Positions 42,482 through 50,546 of a stretch of DNA of 54,864 nucleotides are shown piece by piece. A program made the position numbers and the translations under genes. Source of the DNA: Anaerophilus nitritigenes (lineage in GTDB: Bacteria > Bacillota > Clostridia > Peptostreptococcales > Thermotaleaceae); assembly GCF_004138215.1 (NCBI RefSeq), contig NZ_RYYS01000016.1:1-54864 (forward strand), in the 5' to 3' direction. The notes beneath the pieces are model-generated. The model did not search any database. It saw nothing but the letters and a program-made list of their open reading frames with translations, and had not been told where the DNA came from. Every line of letters starts with the position of its first letter. Within the stretch, counting starts at the first letter, position 1.

Positions 42482-43357
42482 TTAAAAATTCAATCTTGAA
42501 ATAATTCCTTCTATAAATTTTTTTACACTAATTTTACCTCGATCTTCTTTTGGATTATCAATATGTTTAATTTCTTTTTTTACCTGTTTAATATCAAATA
42601 AAGCAGTACTGTATTCAACAAATTTATTGTTATAATAATCATCATGACCTAGAGATGCAATATTCTCTAATGCCTTAAGAATTGTTCTTCTGATTCTTTG
42701 TTCGATAGTTCTTGCATGAATAGAAATGTTGCAGGTAATATTTTCTTGAATCGCTATTTTGTTATAGATATCTTGTAGTTGATAAGTTGAGGAAGTATTT
42801 TTTTTCTTAGAGGAAATAACTTGTTCTATAAGTTGAATTAAATCTTTACTTCCAGATTCTCCGATTATTCCTATATCTGTAAAAATATCATATACTTGTC
42901 TTTTCCAATTGGTTGGAGGTTTTATTTGTTTTGATTTTTCAATATGAAGAACGGCGTCTTTAATGAGTGCGACGGATTTTTCTAATTCGATATTATTGCA
43001 TACCCCTTTTATCACATTTAATGCTTCAATTTTATTGAGTGGTTTATGAATAAAAAAGACAATTCCATTTTCATAAGCTTTTGAAATCATGTTTTGATCT
43101 TCTACTTGAGAAATCATGATAAACTTTCCTTTGTATCCTAAAGCTCTAGAAGTTTCTATAATTTCAATTCCATCTTTTTTGGGAAGTAAAAAATCAATGA
43201 GCACAATATCTGGTTGATAAAATAATATTTCTTCTGGTGCATCTTGTCCATTTTCTAATTCTTCTAAGACATTCCCTAAATCATTTTTTATAATTAAATA
43301 TTTAAGCATTTTCCTGATATTAATATCATCATCAATAATTAAAAAAGTATTTTTCAT
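42482..43357 (-). CDS. Response regulator, GlnL/YcbB type
   Basis: About 291 residues from ATG 43357 (gaggg upstream; the ATG at 43363 overlaps the ribosome site). Receiver domain: acidic pocket DDD 9-11, phospho-acceptor D55 (IVLIDFLLP), Lys in FFIHKPLNK. The C-terminal part (about 140-291, DIFTDIGIIGESGSKDLIQLIEQV, NISIHARTIEQRIRRTILKALENIASLG) matches the YcbB DNA-binding domain. In B. subtilis GlnL (YcbB) responds to glutamine with sensor GlnK (YcbA). Here the pair sits beside gltS, so glutamate/glutamine sensing is likely. Confidence 0.85.
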   Translation of the reverse strand: MKNTFLIIDDDINIRKMLKYLIIKNDLGNVLEELENGQDAPEEILFYQPDIVLIDFLLPKKDGIEIIETSRALGYKGKFIMISQVEDQNMISKAYENGIVFFIHKPLNKIEALNVIKGVCNNIELEKSVALIKDAVLHIEKSKQIKPPTNWKRQVYDIFTDIGIIGESGSKDLIQLIEQVISSKKKNTSSTYQLQDIYNKIAIQENITCNISIHARTIEQRIRRTILKALENIASLGHDDYYNNKFVEYSTALFDIKQVKKEIKHIDNPKEDRGKISVKKFIEGIISRLNF

Positions 43358-43359
43358 TG

Positions 43360-44601
43360 TCATCCCTCAGTTAATATTTTTTTTTGTAGTATTACTTCAA
43401 AAGTTGTTCCTATTTTAAATTTAGAGGTTACATGAATTTGGCCTTGTAATTCATCTACAATATTTTTTACATGAGCTAGCCCAATTCCTGTAGATGGATT
43501 ACCAGAATAGTCATCATATTTAGTTGTAAATCCCGGATTAAAGATATAAGGGAGAATATCATCTTCTATTCCTTTACCATTATCTATGACTTGAAATATG
43601 ATATGATCTTGGTCACTTTTTTGAAATACGTGAATTTTTCCATAGTTTTCACATGCATCTATAGAATTAATAATTAAATTATTTAGTATCGTAAATAAAT
43701 GAAAATATTTATGTAGTTTAAAATTTTGTTCATAATTAAATTCAATAGATATATGTAGGTGATTTGCTTTTAAATAACGAGAAGTGTTTTCACGAATAAT
43801 CACAAACATATCCCAAAGCATCATGGTGCCATTTTGTTCAAATGCATTTAAAAAGCTTTCAAAGCCATGTAAAACTCTATAATAATCTTTTTTGATTTCA
43901 TGTATGTCTCTAGCAATATTTAAAGTTTGATCTTTGATAGTTGTGTTGTCTTTATAAGCTTCATAAAGGTCATAACTTTTTTTCATAACACTTTCAATAT
44001 CATGGGTAGATTTTTTAAGATAAAACATTTCTGCTTGAATATCAGAAACTAATAGATTTAATTGAGTATATTTTTTTCTGTGTTCACGAGTAAGTAAGAA
44101 AAGTTCTTGTTTTTTATAGAAAAAATAAATAAAGTAAGCAATAATACTTCTAGCTATTCCAACTAAAATAGTCATATGAAGAATTGGGTGAAGAATTTGA
44201 TCATGTCTGACTACAATTTCAGATATATTACTTAGTATATCACTAAAAGCTAGACATATAATAGGAATTATGAATTGATCTTTTCTTTGTTGAACATGAA
44301 AGCCATAGATGAAAGTTCCATATACAAGATAATAAATAATAGAAGGTCCATGTGCAACAAAAATATCTTGTAAGGACATATTATAAAATAATACCCCTAA
44401 AAAGCTTCTTTGTATGAAAACAACAAAGCCTGAAAATAAGCAAAGTAGAAAAGGAGAAATATGTTCAGCGATTAAGATCGTTACATTTAAAGCGATAATT
44501 CCTGCAGAAAATCTTAAAGAACTATTAAAAGGATAAAAATAAATTTCACCAAAAGCTGCCACAGATAAAGAAAAAAGAAGATATTTCTTAAGTTGATTCA
44601 T
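43360..44601 (-). CDS. Sensor histidine kinase, GlnK-like
   Basis: 413 residues. Six or so N-terminal membrane segments (about 7-160) form an intramembrane sensor. The dimerisation helix has H233 (ARDIHEIKKDY), the N box is LNNLIINSID (306-315), G1 DNGKGI (340-345), F box around FNPGFTT, and G2 STGIGLAHV (370-378). It is complete and likely active. It overlaps the regulator start by a few bases (ATGA-type junction), so the two are co-translated. The ligand is probably an amino acid such as glutamine or glutamate, inferred from the GlnK relationship and gltS. Confidence 0.87.
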   Translation of the reverse strand: MNQLKKYLLFSLSVAAFGEIYFYPFNSSLRFSAGIIALNVTILIAEHISPFLLCLFSGFVVFIQRSFLGVLFYNMSLQDIFVAHGPSIIYYLVYGTFIYGFHVQQRKDQFIIPIICLAFSDILSNISEIVVRHDQILHPILHMTILVGIARSIIAYFIYFFYKKQELFLLTREHRKKYTQLNLLVSDIQAEMFYLKKSTHDIESVMKKSYDLYEAYKDNTTIKDQTLNIARDIHEIKKDYYRVLHGFESFLNAFEQNGTMMLWDMFVIIRENTSRYLKANHLHISIEFNYEQNFKLHKYFHLFTILNNLIINSIDACENYGKIHVFQKSDQDHIIFQVIDNGKGIEDDILPYIFNPGFTTKYDDYSGNPSTGIGLAHVKNIVDELQGQIHVTSKFKIGTTFEVILQKKILTEG

Positions 44602-44790
44602 AGGTGACCTCCCTAATTTAATCCTGTTTAAATATAGTTTATAATAAAATTAACATCATCACAAACTATTTTTCATTGAAATATTTTAACCACATGAGTT
44701 AAATAAAATAATACAAAATGTTAAAAGTAAAAATTTTTATAAAATTAGTAGGATATTGTATTTACAAAATTATTCTTATGTTTTTTCTAA

Positions 44791-44820
44791 TGAATAAAAG
44801 TACAGGCACAAAGCATAGGT
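44791..44820 (+). promoter_or_regulatory. SigG-like promoter of the ATPase gene
   Basis: TGAATA (44791-44796), a 17-base spacer and CATAGGT (44814-44820) resemble the forespore sigma-G consensus (TGAATA / CATACTA). It is 58 bases before the ATG. No sigma-A promoter is evident in the 276-base gap. Confidence 0.45.
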
Positions 44821-44877
44821 ATAAAAATAAAATAATAATATCTTTGTAAAACTTAGCTAGAAGGGAGCACATAGTAC

Positions 44878-45969
44878 ATGAATGGAAATGGAAGAATAAA
44901 GAGAGTGTTTCCAGGAGGAAATACATCAAAAGGATTTTATTCTTATTATGATCAAATCATTGATTCCCAAACACGGAAATTGTGGATTATTAAAGGAGGA
45001 CCAGGAGTAGGAAAATCTTCATTTATGAGAAAAATTGGGTATGACATATCAAAAATAGGATATGATGTAGAATTTCATCAATGCTCATCAGACTATGATT
45101 CTTTAGACGGAATTGTTATACCTGATTTGAAAATTGCAATGATTGATGGAACCGCACCCCATATAGTAGATCCTAAATATCCAGGAGCAGTAGATGAAAT
45201 ATTAAATTTTGGACAATTTTGGAATGAACATGGAATCCAAAAGCATAAAGATGCTATTATAAGGATCAGTAAAGAAACCAGTCAATGTTTTAAAAGAGCA
45301 TATCAATTTTTCGCGGCAGCAAAGCTTATAAGGGATGATATATATAATATATATGGAGAAGCATTAGAAAAAAGAAAACTAGATCAAACACTAGCTAAAT
45401 TCAAACAAAATTTATTTAATCATTTAGATTATAATGAAGAAGGAAAGATAAGACATTTATTTGGAAGTGCGTTTACACCTAAGGGGTATGTAGATCATTA
45501 TGAAACTATTCTAGAAGGAATGAATACAATTTATTATATAGACGGAAGGTATATGGATGCAATGTCTGAATTTATAGAGAACATTGCTTATGAGGCAAGG
45601 ACTAGAGGTTTAAATGTAGAAGTCTATCATGAACCATTAGATGAAAAAAATATACAAACTTTAATTATACCTTTATTGCAAGTAGGTATTACTATTGGTG
45701 ATAAATATGCTCATAGTTATGATGAAAAAATCGTATTTTGGGATTTTATGAAAAAAGATATTTTAAATCAACATGAAGATATATTAAAAGAAGACCAAAA
45801 AATTTATGAAGAACTTATTCATACGGGTATTTTAAATATTAAAAGAGCAAAAGAAAAACATGATCATCTAGAAAAAATTTATATAGAATACATGGATTTT
45901 AAAAAAATAGATGAATTAAGGGGAAATATTCTACAAAAAATATTAAATTATGCAAAAGTAAAGGAGTAA
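44878..45969 (+). CDS. P-loop ATPase with degenerate second half
   Basis: 363 residues. N-terminal half: KRVFPGGNTSKGFYSYYDQII, then Walker A GGPGVGKSS (40-48). Second half begins with a parallel motif, RHLFGSAFTPKGYVDHYETI (about 192-211), but the expected P-loop is replaced by IYYIDGRYMDAM (about 217-228), with no GKS/T. The protein is therefore a tandem duplicated ATPase that has lost its second nucleotide site. I recognise the family (the PRK06851-type ATPases of spore formers), whose role is unclear. aagggag precedes ATG. Confidence 0.82.
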   Translation: MNGNGRIKRVFPGGNTSKGFYSYYDQIIDSQTRKLWIIKGGPGVGKSSFMRKIGYDISKIGYDVEFHQCSSDYDSLDGIVIPDLKIAMIDGTAPHIVDPKYPGAVDEILNFGQFWNEHGIQKHKDAIIRISKETSQCFKRAYQFFAAAKLIRDDIYNIYGEALEKRKLDQTLAKFKQNLFNHLDYNEEGKIRHLFGSAFTPKGYVDHYETILEGMNTIYYIDGRYMDAMSEFIENIAYEARTRGLNVEVYHEPLDEKNIQTLIIPLLQVGITIGDKYAHSYDEKIVFWDFMKKDILNQHEDILKEDQKIYEELIHTGILNIKRAKEKHDHLEKIYIEYMDFKKIDELRGNILQKILNYAKVKE

Positions 45970-46062
45970 AAATTTATAAACCCTATTGCAGGATAGGATT
46001 TATTTATATATAATTAATAAATGTGAGTAAAGATATTTTCCAAGCGTATACAGGGTAGAAGC

Positions 46063-46098
46063 AAAAAAAGAGTGCCTTTATAGGTGCTCTTTTTTTTG
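46063..46098. terminator. Bidirectional terminator between convergent genes
   Basis: agagtgcct (about 46069-46077) pairs with aggtgctct (46082-46090), with G-U pairs, flanked by A and T runs. It overlaps the end of the AlaX gene. Confidence 0.75.
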
Positions 46099-46911
46099 AA
46101 GATAATAATCTTTGATTATTTTTTCTACATGAATGAAAATATCTTCTTCTGGGACAGACAAAAGATTAGATATTTTATGTATGATTTGATTTTTCCAGTA
46201 ATAATCTTTTAAAGCACGATTTCCGCAAACAAATTCTATACGAGTATAATCTTTATTTTGTTCTAACTTTCTAATTTTAATTATTCCTACTTCGCCTGTA
46301 TGGGAAGGATGGATTCCATAACAAGGAGAGAAATCGAATTGATCAATTTCAACGATTCTAATATTTTTTTGAACAAAAGGAACTTTCCTTAAAGGCATTA
46401 TTTCAACTTGTTTAACAGAAGGATAATATTGTTTTACATGAAAGTTATTAAAAATAATTTGATTTGCAAAATATTCTACTCTTTGAGCTTGTGCTTGAGA
46501 AAATTGATCAATTCTTACATCTATGCTATTAAAGTTTTTGTTTAAATGAAGATTTATTGTGGGTGCATCAAATAATTCTTCAAAGCATGCAGATAATATA
46601 TGTTGGCCAAGGTGTTGTTGCATATGATCAAATCTAGTTTCCCAGTTGATCCTACATTTTAAATTTTGATTTTGTGATGGCGGTTGATCTACTACATGAT
46701 AAATTTTATTATCTTTTTCATAGACATAAGAAACCAAAAGCTCTCCTATTTTTCCTATATCACTAGGCTGTTCATTTCCTTGTGGATAAAAGGCTGTTTG
46801 ATCTAAAACTATATGAGAAAATTCATCTTTAGTTTCACAATGAATAATATTTGCACTAAATTCTTTTAGATAGATATTGTCGTAGAATAATTTTTTCGTC
46901 AATGAAATCAT
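46078..46911 (-). CDS. AlaX-type alanyl-tRNA editing protein
   Basis: 277 residues. It resembles the stand-alone editing domain of alanyl-tRNA synthetase, removing wrongly attached Ser or Gly from tRNA-Ala. The expected zinc-ligand pattern is seen: QQHLGQHIL (HxxxH in the usual place) and CYGIHPSHTGEVG (Cys and His). FYPQGNEQPSDIG replaces the usual FYPEGGGQPSD. ATG at 46911 is immediately next to aaaggag; the TTG nine bases in (46902) has better spacing and may be the true start. Transcribed towards the ATPase gene. Confidence 0.85.
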   Translation of the reverse strand: MISLTKKLFYDNIYLKEFSANIIHCETKDEFSHIVLDQTAFYPQGNEQPSDIGKIGELLVSYVYEKDNKIYHVVDQPPSQNQNLKCRINWETRFDHMQQHLGQHILSACFEELFDAPTINLHLNKNFNSIDVRIDQFSQAQAQRVEYFANQIIFNNFHVKQYYPSVKQVEIMPLRKVPFVQKNIRIVEIDQFDFSPCYGIHPSHTGEVGIIKIRKLEQNKDYTRIEFVCGNRALKDYYWKNQIIHKISNLLSVPEEDIFIHVEKIIKDYYLQKKEHL

Positions 46912-46972
46912 CTCCTTTAGTGATTAATGTCGTATATAATAATATTCTATATAAATAAATAAAAGTCCTTCC

Positions 46973-47010
46973 CTTAGAAAAAGGAGATGAAATCATCTCC
47001 TTTTTCTAAG
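46973..47010 (-). terminator. Terminator of the membrane-anchored protein gene
   Basis: Perfect 18-bp stem, 46973-46990 with 46993-47010, two-base loop and AAAAA/TTTTT inside. Placed directly after the gene ending at 47012. Confidence 0.8.
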
Positions 47011-47011
47011 G

Positions 47012-48004
47012 TTATGGATATATCGTAATGGAATTTTTAGGGATAAAAAAGATTTCTCCTTGTTCTGTAAGAATTTTATAATTATTAGATGAAAATCCTA
47101 AAAAAGATTCTATCCAATGGTTTGTGTCTTCTATGATGGCAATAGGTTTAGAAGAGGTAGTAATGGATCCTTCCCCTAAAATAAAGTTTTTATATTTAGG
47201 ACTATAATAATATACTTCTTTTGTTACTATGGTTTCGATAGGTTTAAAATCTGATGGAGAAGGAAAAATGCTTTTGATTGCCTTGCACTTTTGCCTATGA
47301 ATGGATACAGAAATTACTGGATATTTATTTTGTACAATTTCTATTTGATTGTTTTCAATAATTTGAATCCATTCATCAGGAGGAGCTGTTTCATCTATCC
47401 ATTTGGCAGCATATATTTCCTCAAGATATTTATTTTTTTTAAATATACTTTTAAATTCATCGTCTAGATAAATAAATATTTCCATAAACTGCTCCACAAA
47501 AAAAGCGCCAAGTTTTTCATCAAGAAGTTGATGAGTAATCATTAAATTGTATCCAAGGTCTTTGATAGGTATAAATTCTATATTTTCTATAGGAAGAAGA
47601 TTTTCTATTTTGTTTGTAAATACATATTCATTTCCAATCAAACGATAAATGGAAATGACAGATAAATCTTTTGAAAGATTTAAAGATATAATTAATTCAT
47701 TTTCACCATTAGGCATAATATTTTCTTCATAAAGATGGATATCCATATATTCTATGTATTTTATCCATTGCTCATATTTTAAATTTTTTAAAGTGGTGAG
47801 AATAATAGATTCTTTTGCTTTTTTATGAATAGATTCTTCTTTGTTTTTATACTCTTCTATGACAGAAGATGAAATTTTAAGGTTTGGGATTACGTAAGTT
47901 TTAAATGTAGATACATATTGATTTTGATAAAGAAATTGATAAAAGATAAAAGATAGGAACAAAAGTAGGCTTAAGAGTATACCAGTAATAATTTTTTTCA
48001 ACAT
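47012..48004 (-). CDS. Membrane-anchored protein, unknown
   Basis: 330 residues with one N-terminal membrane anchor or signal ([22 protein letters not shown]) and an extracellular part. The remainder is mixed: ENELIISLNLSKDLSVISIYRLIGNEY, a strand-rich block, TAPPDEWIQIIENNQIEI and ILTEQGEIFFIPKNSITIYP. I recognise no family. Start is supported by gaggtgattt. Upstream is a separate gene on the other strand. Confidence 0.65.
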   Translation of the reverse strand: MLKKIITGILLSLLLFLSFIFYQFLYQNQYVSTFKTYVIPNLKISSSVIEEYKNKEESIHKKAKESIILTTLKNLKYEQWIKYIEYMDIHLYEENIMPNGENELIISLNLSKDLSVISIYRLIGNEYVFTNKIENLLPIENIEFIPIKDLGYNLMITHQLLDEKLGAFFVEQFMEIFIYLDDEFKSIFKKNKYLEEIYAAKWIDETAPPDEWIQIIENNQIEIVQNKYPVISVSIHRQKCKAIKSIFPSPSDFKPIETIVTKEVYYYSPKYKNFILGEGSITTSSKPIAIIEDTNHWIESFLGFSSNNYKILTEQGEIFFIPKNSITIYP

Positions 48005-48138
48005 TTAAATCACCTCTTTTCAATATATGTGAGAATAATAAAAATTTGAACTAATTTTTAATTTATGATGTATTAAAACACAAATAGAGACAGGCTGAAT
48101 AATATATAGTAAAGATTTAATGAAAGGAGGATAGATTT

Positions 48139-48735
48139 ATGAATGAAGTAAAGAACATATATGAAGGAATAAAAGAATTTATTCAAATTTTTATTATGAA
48201 ATATGAATATGAAAATAGAGGAATATTAAAAAAAATGAAAATAGATAGTCGTTTAAATATGGAGTTAGAAGATGAAAAGTGGGCTAGACTATTTATTAAA
48301 AAATCATGTTTGAATCATTGTGCGAAAATTGTGTTACTAAGATATATAGAAGATATAGAAATGATCATTCCAAAGCTTAATGAAAAAGGAATGAATATAT
48401 GGAGAAGTTTATCTAAAAACTTAATACAAAAGATAAGCATCTTATATGGTATTGCACTTAAAGATTTAGAAGAAGATGAAAATATTATTTTCAGAGAAAT
48501 TTTTCAAAAGAGTGATTATGACCTATTTGAAATAGATGATGAATTAGCATCTATTATTTATAATAAATTCTTTAGAATTGATTTTTCAAAATTAACCAAA
48601 GAAGATATTCAAATTTTGTTTGCATTGATGTATTCTTTAGAAGAAAGAGAAGATATGAGACTAGAAAATTTTTATAAAAAAGCACCAGCGCTTTCTTATG
48701 TATTAAATATACAAAATAGGAATACTATACTATGA
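48139..48735 (+). CDS. Unknown protein (198 aa)
   Basis: 198 residues, helical and charged (GILKKMKIDSRLNMELEDEKWARLFIKKSCLNHCAKIVLLRYIEDIEMIIPK...). It has an excellent ribosome binding site (aaaggagg). I could not place it; the gene is complete. It precedes two other unknown genes in the same direction and, further on, the DNA methyltransferase. A strong hairpin overlaps its 3' end. Confidence 0.6.
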   Translation: MNEVKNIYEGIKEFIQIFIMKYEYENRGILKKMKIDSRLNMELEDEKWARLFIKKSCLNHCAKIVLLRYIEDIEMIIPKLNEKGMNIWRSLSKNLIQKISILYGIALKDLEEDENIIFREIFQKSDYDLFEIDDELASIIYNKFFRIDFSKLTKEDIQILFALMYSLEEREDMRLENFYKKAPALSYVLNIQNRNTIL

Positions 48736-48763
48736 AACTAGGACTCCTAGTTTTATAGTATAG
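48725..48763 (+). terminator. Hairpin at the end of the 198-aa gene
   Basis: An extended stem centred on 48743-48745 (ctatactat / atagtatag outside, aactagga / tcctagtt inside). The 3' side lacks a long T-run, so termination may be weak. Confidence 0.5.
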
Positions 48764-48984
48764 TAGATGATCCAAGAATTGAGGGTTTATATTGTATATG
48801 AAATAAAAACTGATATCATTACATAAAGAATGAGGTATAATAAAAAAGTATTCCTTTTGGAATGTTAATAAGTGAACTTTCTTGAAATATATAACACAAA
48901 TTATGAGTGGATCTACAATTTGGTAATAAGCACAATTTCCTATATATTATAAAAAATAGAATAATGATACGAGGGGAGAAAATA

Positions 48985-49911
48985 ATGGATCTTTATAATT
49001 TAACAATGAATATAGAAGAAAAAGCTTTGAAATTTTTGATAGAATGTAAATTAGAAGAGGATATTCAAAGGGCTAAACAAGAGTTTGATGAATTGTGTAC
49101 AGCTATACAAAATGATGAAAATATGTTTGTAGATTTTAATGAATGGTTAGTTTATGATTATGAAGAAAGAACTGGGAAAAAATTAATTGAAAAATATTAT
49201 GAACAACATAAAGATGATATAACGAAAGAAGAAAAAATATTTATACAAAAGAGAATAGATTCTTATTTAAGTATTTATGAATTGAAAGAAAGCAAGGGCA
49301 ATAAAGGGAAATTTGAAGACTTATTTACAAAAAAATATGAATATATTGATTTGCAAAATATAGAAGATTTACAAATTAAGGATTTAGTATTAGCTAGAGT
49401 TATAAAGATTTCAGGAAATGTATATTTTTATAGACCTGTTTACATACCTCCTATTTTCAAAAAAAGTATAGAAAGAAATATTGTTATTAAATATAATGAA
49501 TATAAGGAGAAGACTCCTTATGCAAATTGGGGAAATTTCTTAAAAAACAATACCATTTTATTACAAGAATACTTAGGAGTCATTACACAAGTATTAGACC
49601 AAAAAGAAGATGAAGAGGAATATAAAATATGGCAAAGTACATATCTTATAAAAGATGAAAAAAAAATAATACAAAAATTAAAGAACAATGAAATGATACA
49701 ATTGGATTTTGAAGAAAGAGATTATGTTATTTTTAAATTATTAGATGAGAATGAACTTCTTGCTGAAATTAGCATACAAAAAAATAAAATAGAAGTAGAA
49801 TGTAATTCAAAAGAGGAGTGTTTAAAGTCAAAAAAAATAATAGAAGATATTTTAAAACAAGAGATTAAGTATTATAAAGATGAAGTATTAGAACTAGATG
49901 ATTTACTATAG
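48985..49911 (+). CDS. Unknown protein (308 aa)
   Basis: 308 residues from ATG 48985 (gaggggag upstream; an in-frame ATG at 48907 has no signal). A helical N-terminal half (EEKALKFLIECKLEEDIQRAKQEFDELCTAI) leads to a beta-rich middle (DLVLARVIKISGNVYFYRPVYIPPIFKK) and a charged C-terminus with EVECNSKEECLKSKKIIEDILKQE. No catalytic motif is visible, and it is not in a family I know. A possible promoter (TATAAT at 48836-48841) is far upstream. Confidence 0.6.
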   Translation: MDLYNLTMNIEEKALKFLIECKLEEDIQRAKQEFDELCTAIQNDENMFVDFNEWLVYDYEERTGKKLIEKYYEQHKDDITKEEKIFIQKRIDSYLSIYELKESKGNKGKFEDLFTKKYEYIDLQNIEDLQIKDLVLARVIKISGNVYFYRPVYIPPIFKKSIERNIVIKYNEYKEKTPYANWGNFLKNNTILLQEYLGVITQVLDQKEDEEEYKIWQSTYLIKDEKKIIQKLKNNEMIQLDFEERDYVIFKLLDENELLAEISIQKNKIEVECNSKEECLKSKKIIEDILKQEIKYYKDEVLELDDLL

Positions 49912-49991
49912 TTGAATTGACATAAAAGTATGAAATATGTACAATGATATATATTATGAAATGAATATTTTGAGGGGGATAAGAAATCTTT

Positions 49992-50429
49992 ATGGAAATA
50001 CCATTATCAGATTTGGTGGACTCGTGTAGGGAAGAAATATATTTAGAGTTAGATTTATCAGAAGAACAGGGAAAAAATGATCTGAAATTTTTGAAAGAAT
50101 TTAGAAAGTTAGTAAAGAAATTTAATAAGCCGACTGCGCAAATTGATTATTTGATTAGTCAATTAGAAGGCAATCCAGATTTTGAAAATGTGATCAAAGT
50201 TTTTGATATAAATGAAGCAAGTATTAAAAAGAAAATTGAAAAACATCCTTATTTTAAAAATCCATGTGATTATCCAATTCGATTGATTACAATTATGAAA
50301 TATTTAAAAAAGAAGGGTGTAGATATTAATTTTCAGGATATGGATTTGATTGTAGATAAATTAATACAACAAATAGATGGAGTTAAAAAGGTTGGAGAAG
50401 GTATGTATTTGAAAAAAATGATGAAATAA
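49992..50429 (+). CDS. Unknown protein (145 aa)
   Basis: 145 residues, helical. KEFRKLVKKFNKPTAQIDYLISQLEGNPDFENVIKVFDINEASIKKKIEK is typical of small adaptor-like helical proteins. ATG follows gagggggataag. It ends at a strong terminator, so it is transcribed separately from the methyltransferase gene. No function can be given. Confidence 0.6.
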   Translation: MEIPLSDLVDSCREEIYLELDLSEEQGKNDLKFLKEFRKLVKKFNKPTAQIDYLISQLEGNPDFENVIKVFDINEASIKKKIEKHPYFKNPCDYPIRLITIMKYLKKKGVDINFQDMDLIVDKLIQQIDGVKKVGEGMYLKKMMK

Positions 50430-50450
50430 CGCGTATTTTACGCGTTATTT
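50424..50450 (+). terminator. Terminator before the methyltransferase gene
   Basis: aaataacgcgta (50424-50435) pairs perfectly with tacgcgttattt (50439-50450). A/T ends allow function on both strands. Confidence 0.8.
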
Positions 50451-50546
50451 CTATATTTAAAGAATAGAGTAGAGGAGTTTACAAAAGTATATAGAAATAA
50501 TTATAGATGAAAATAAAGAGTTAACAATAGTTTAGGTGGAGATAGG

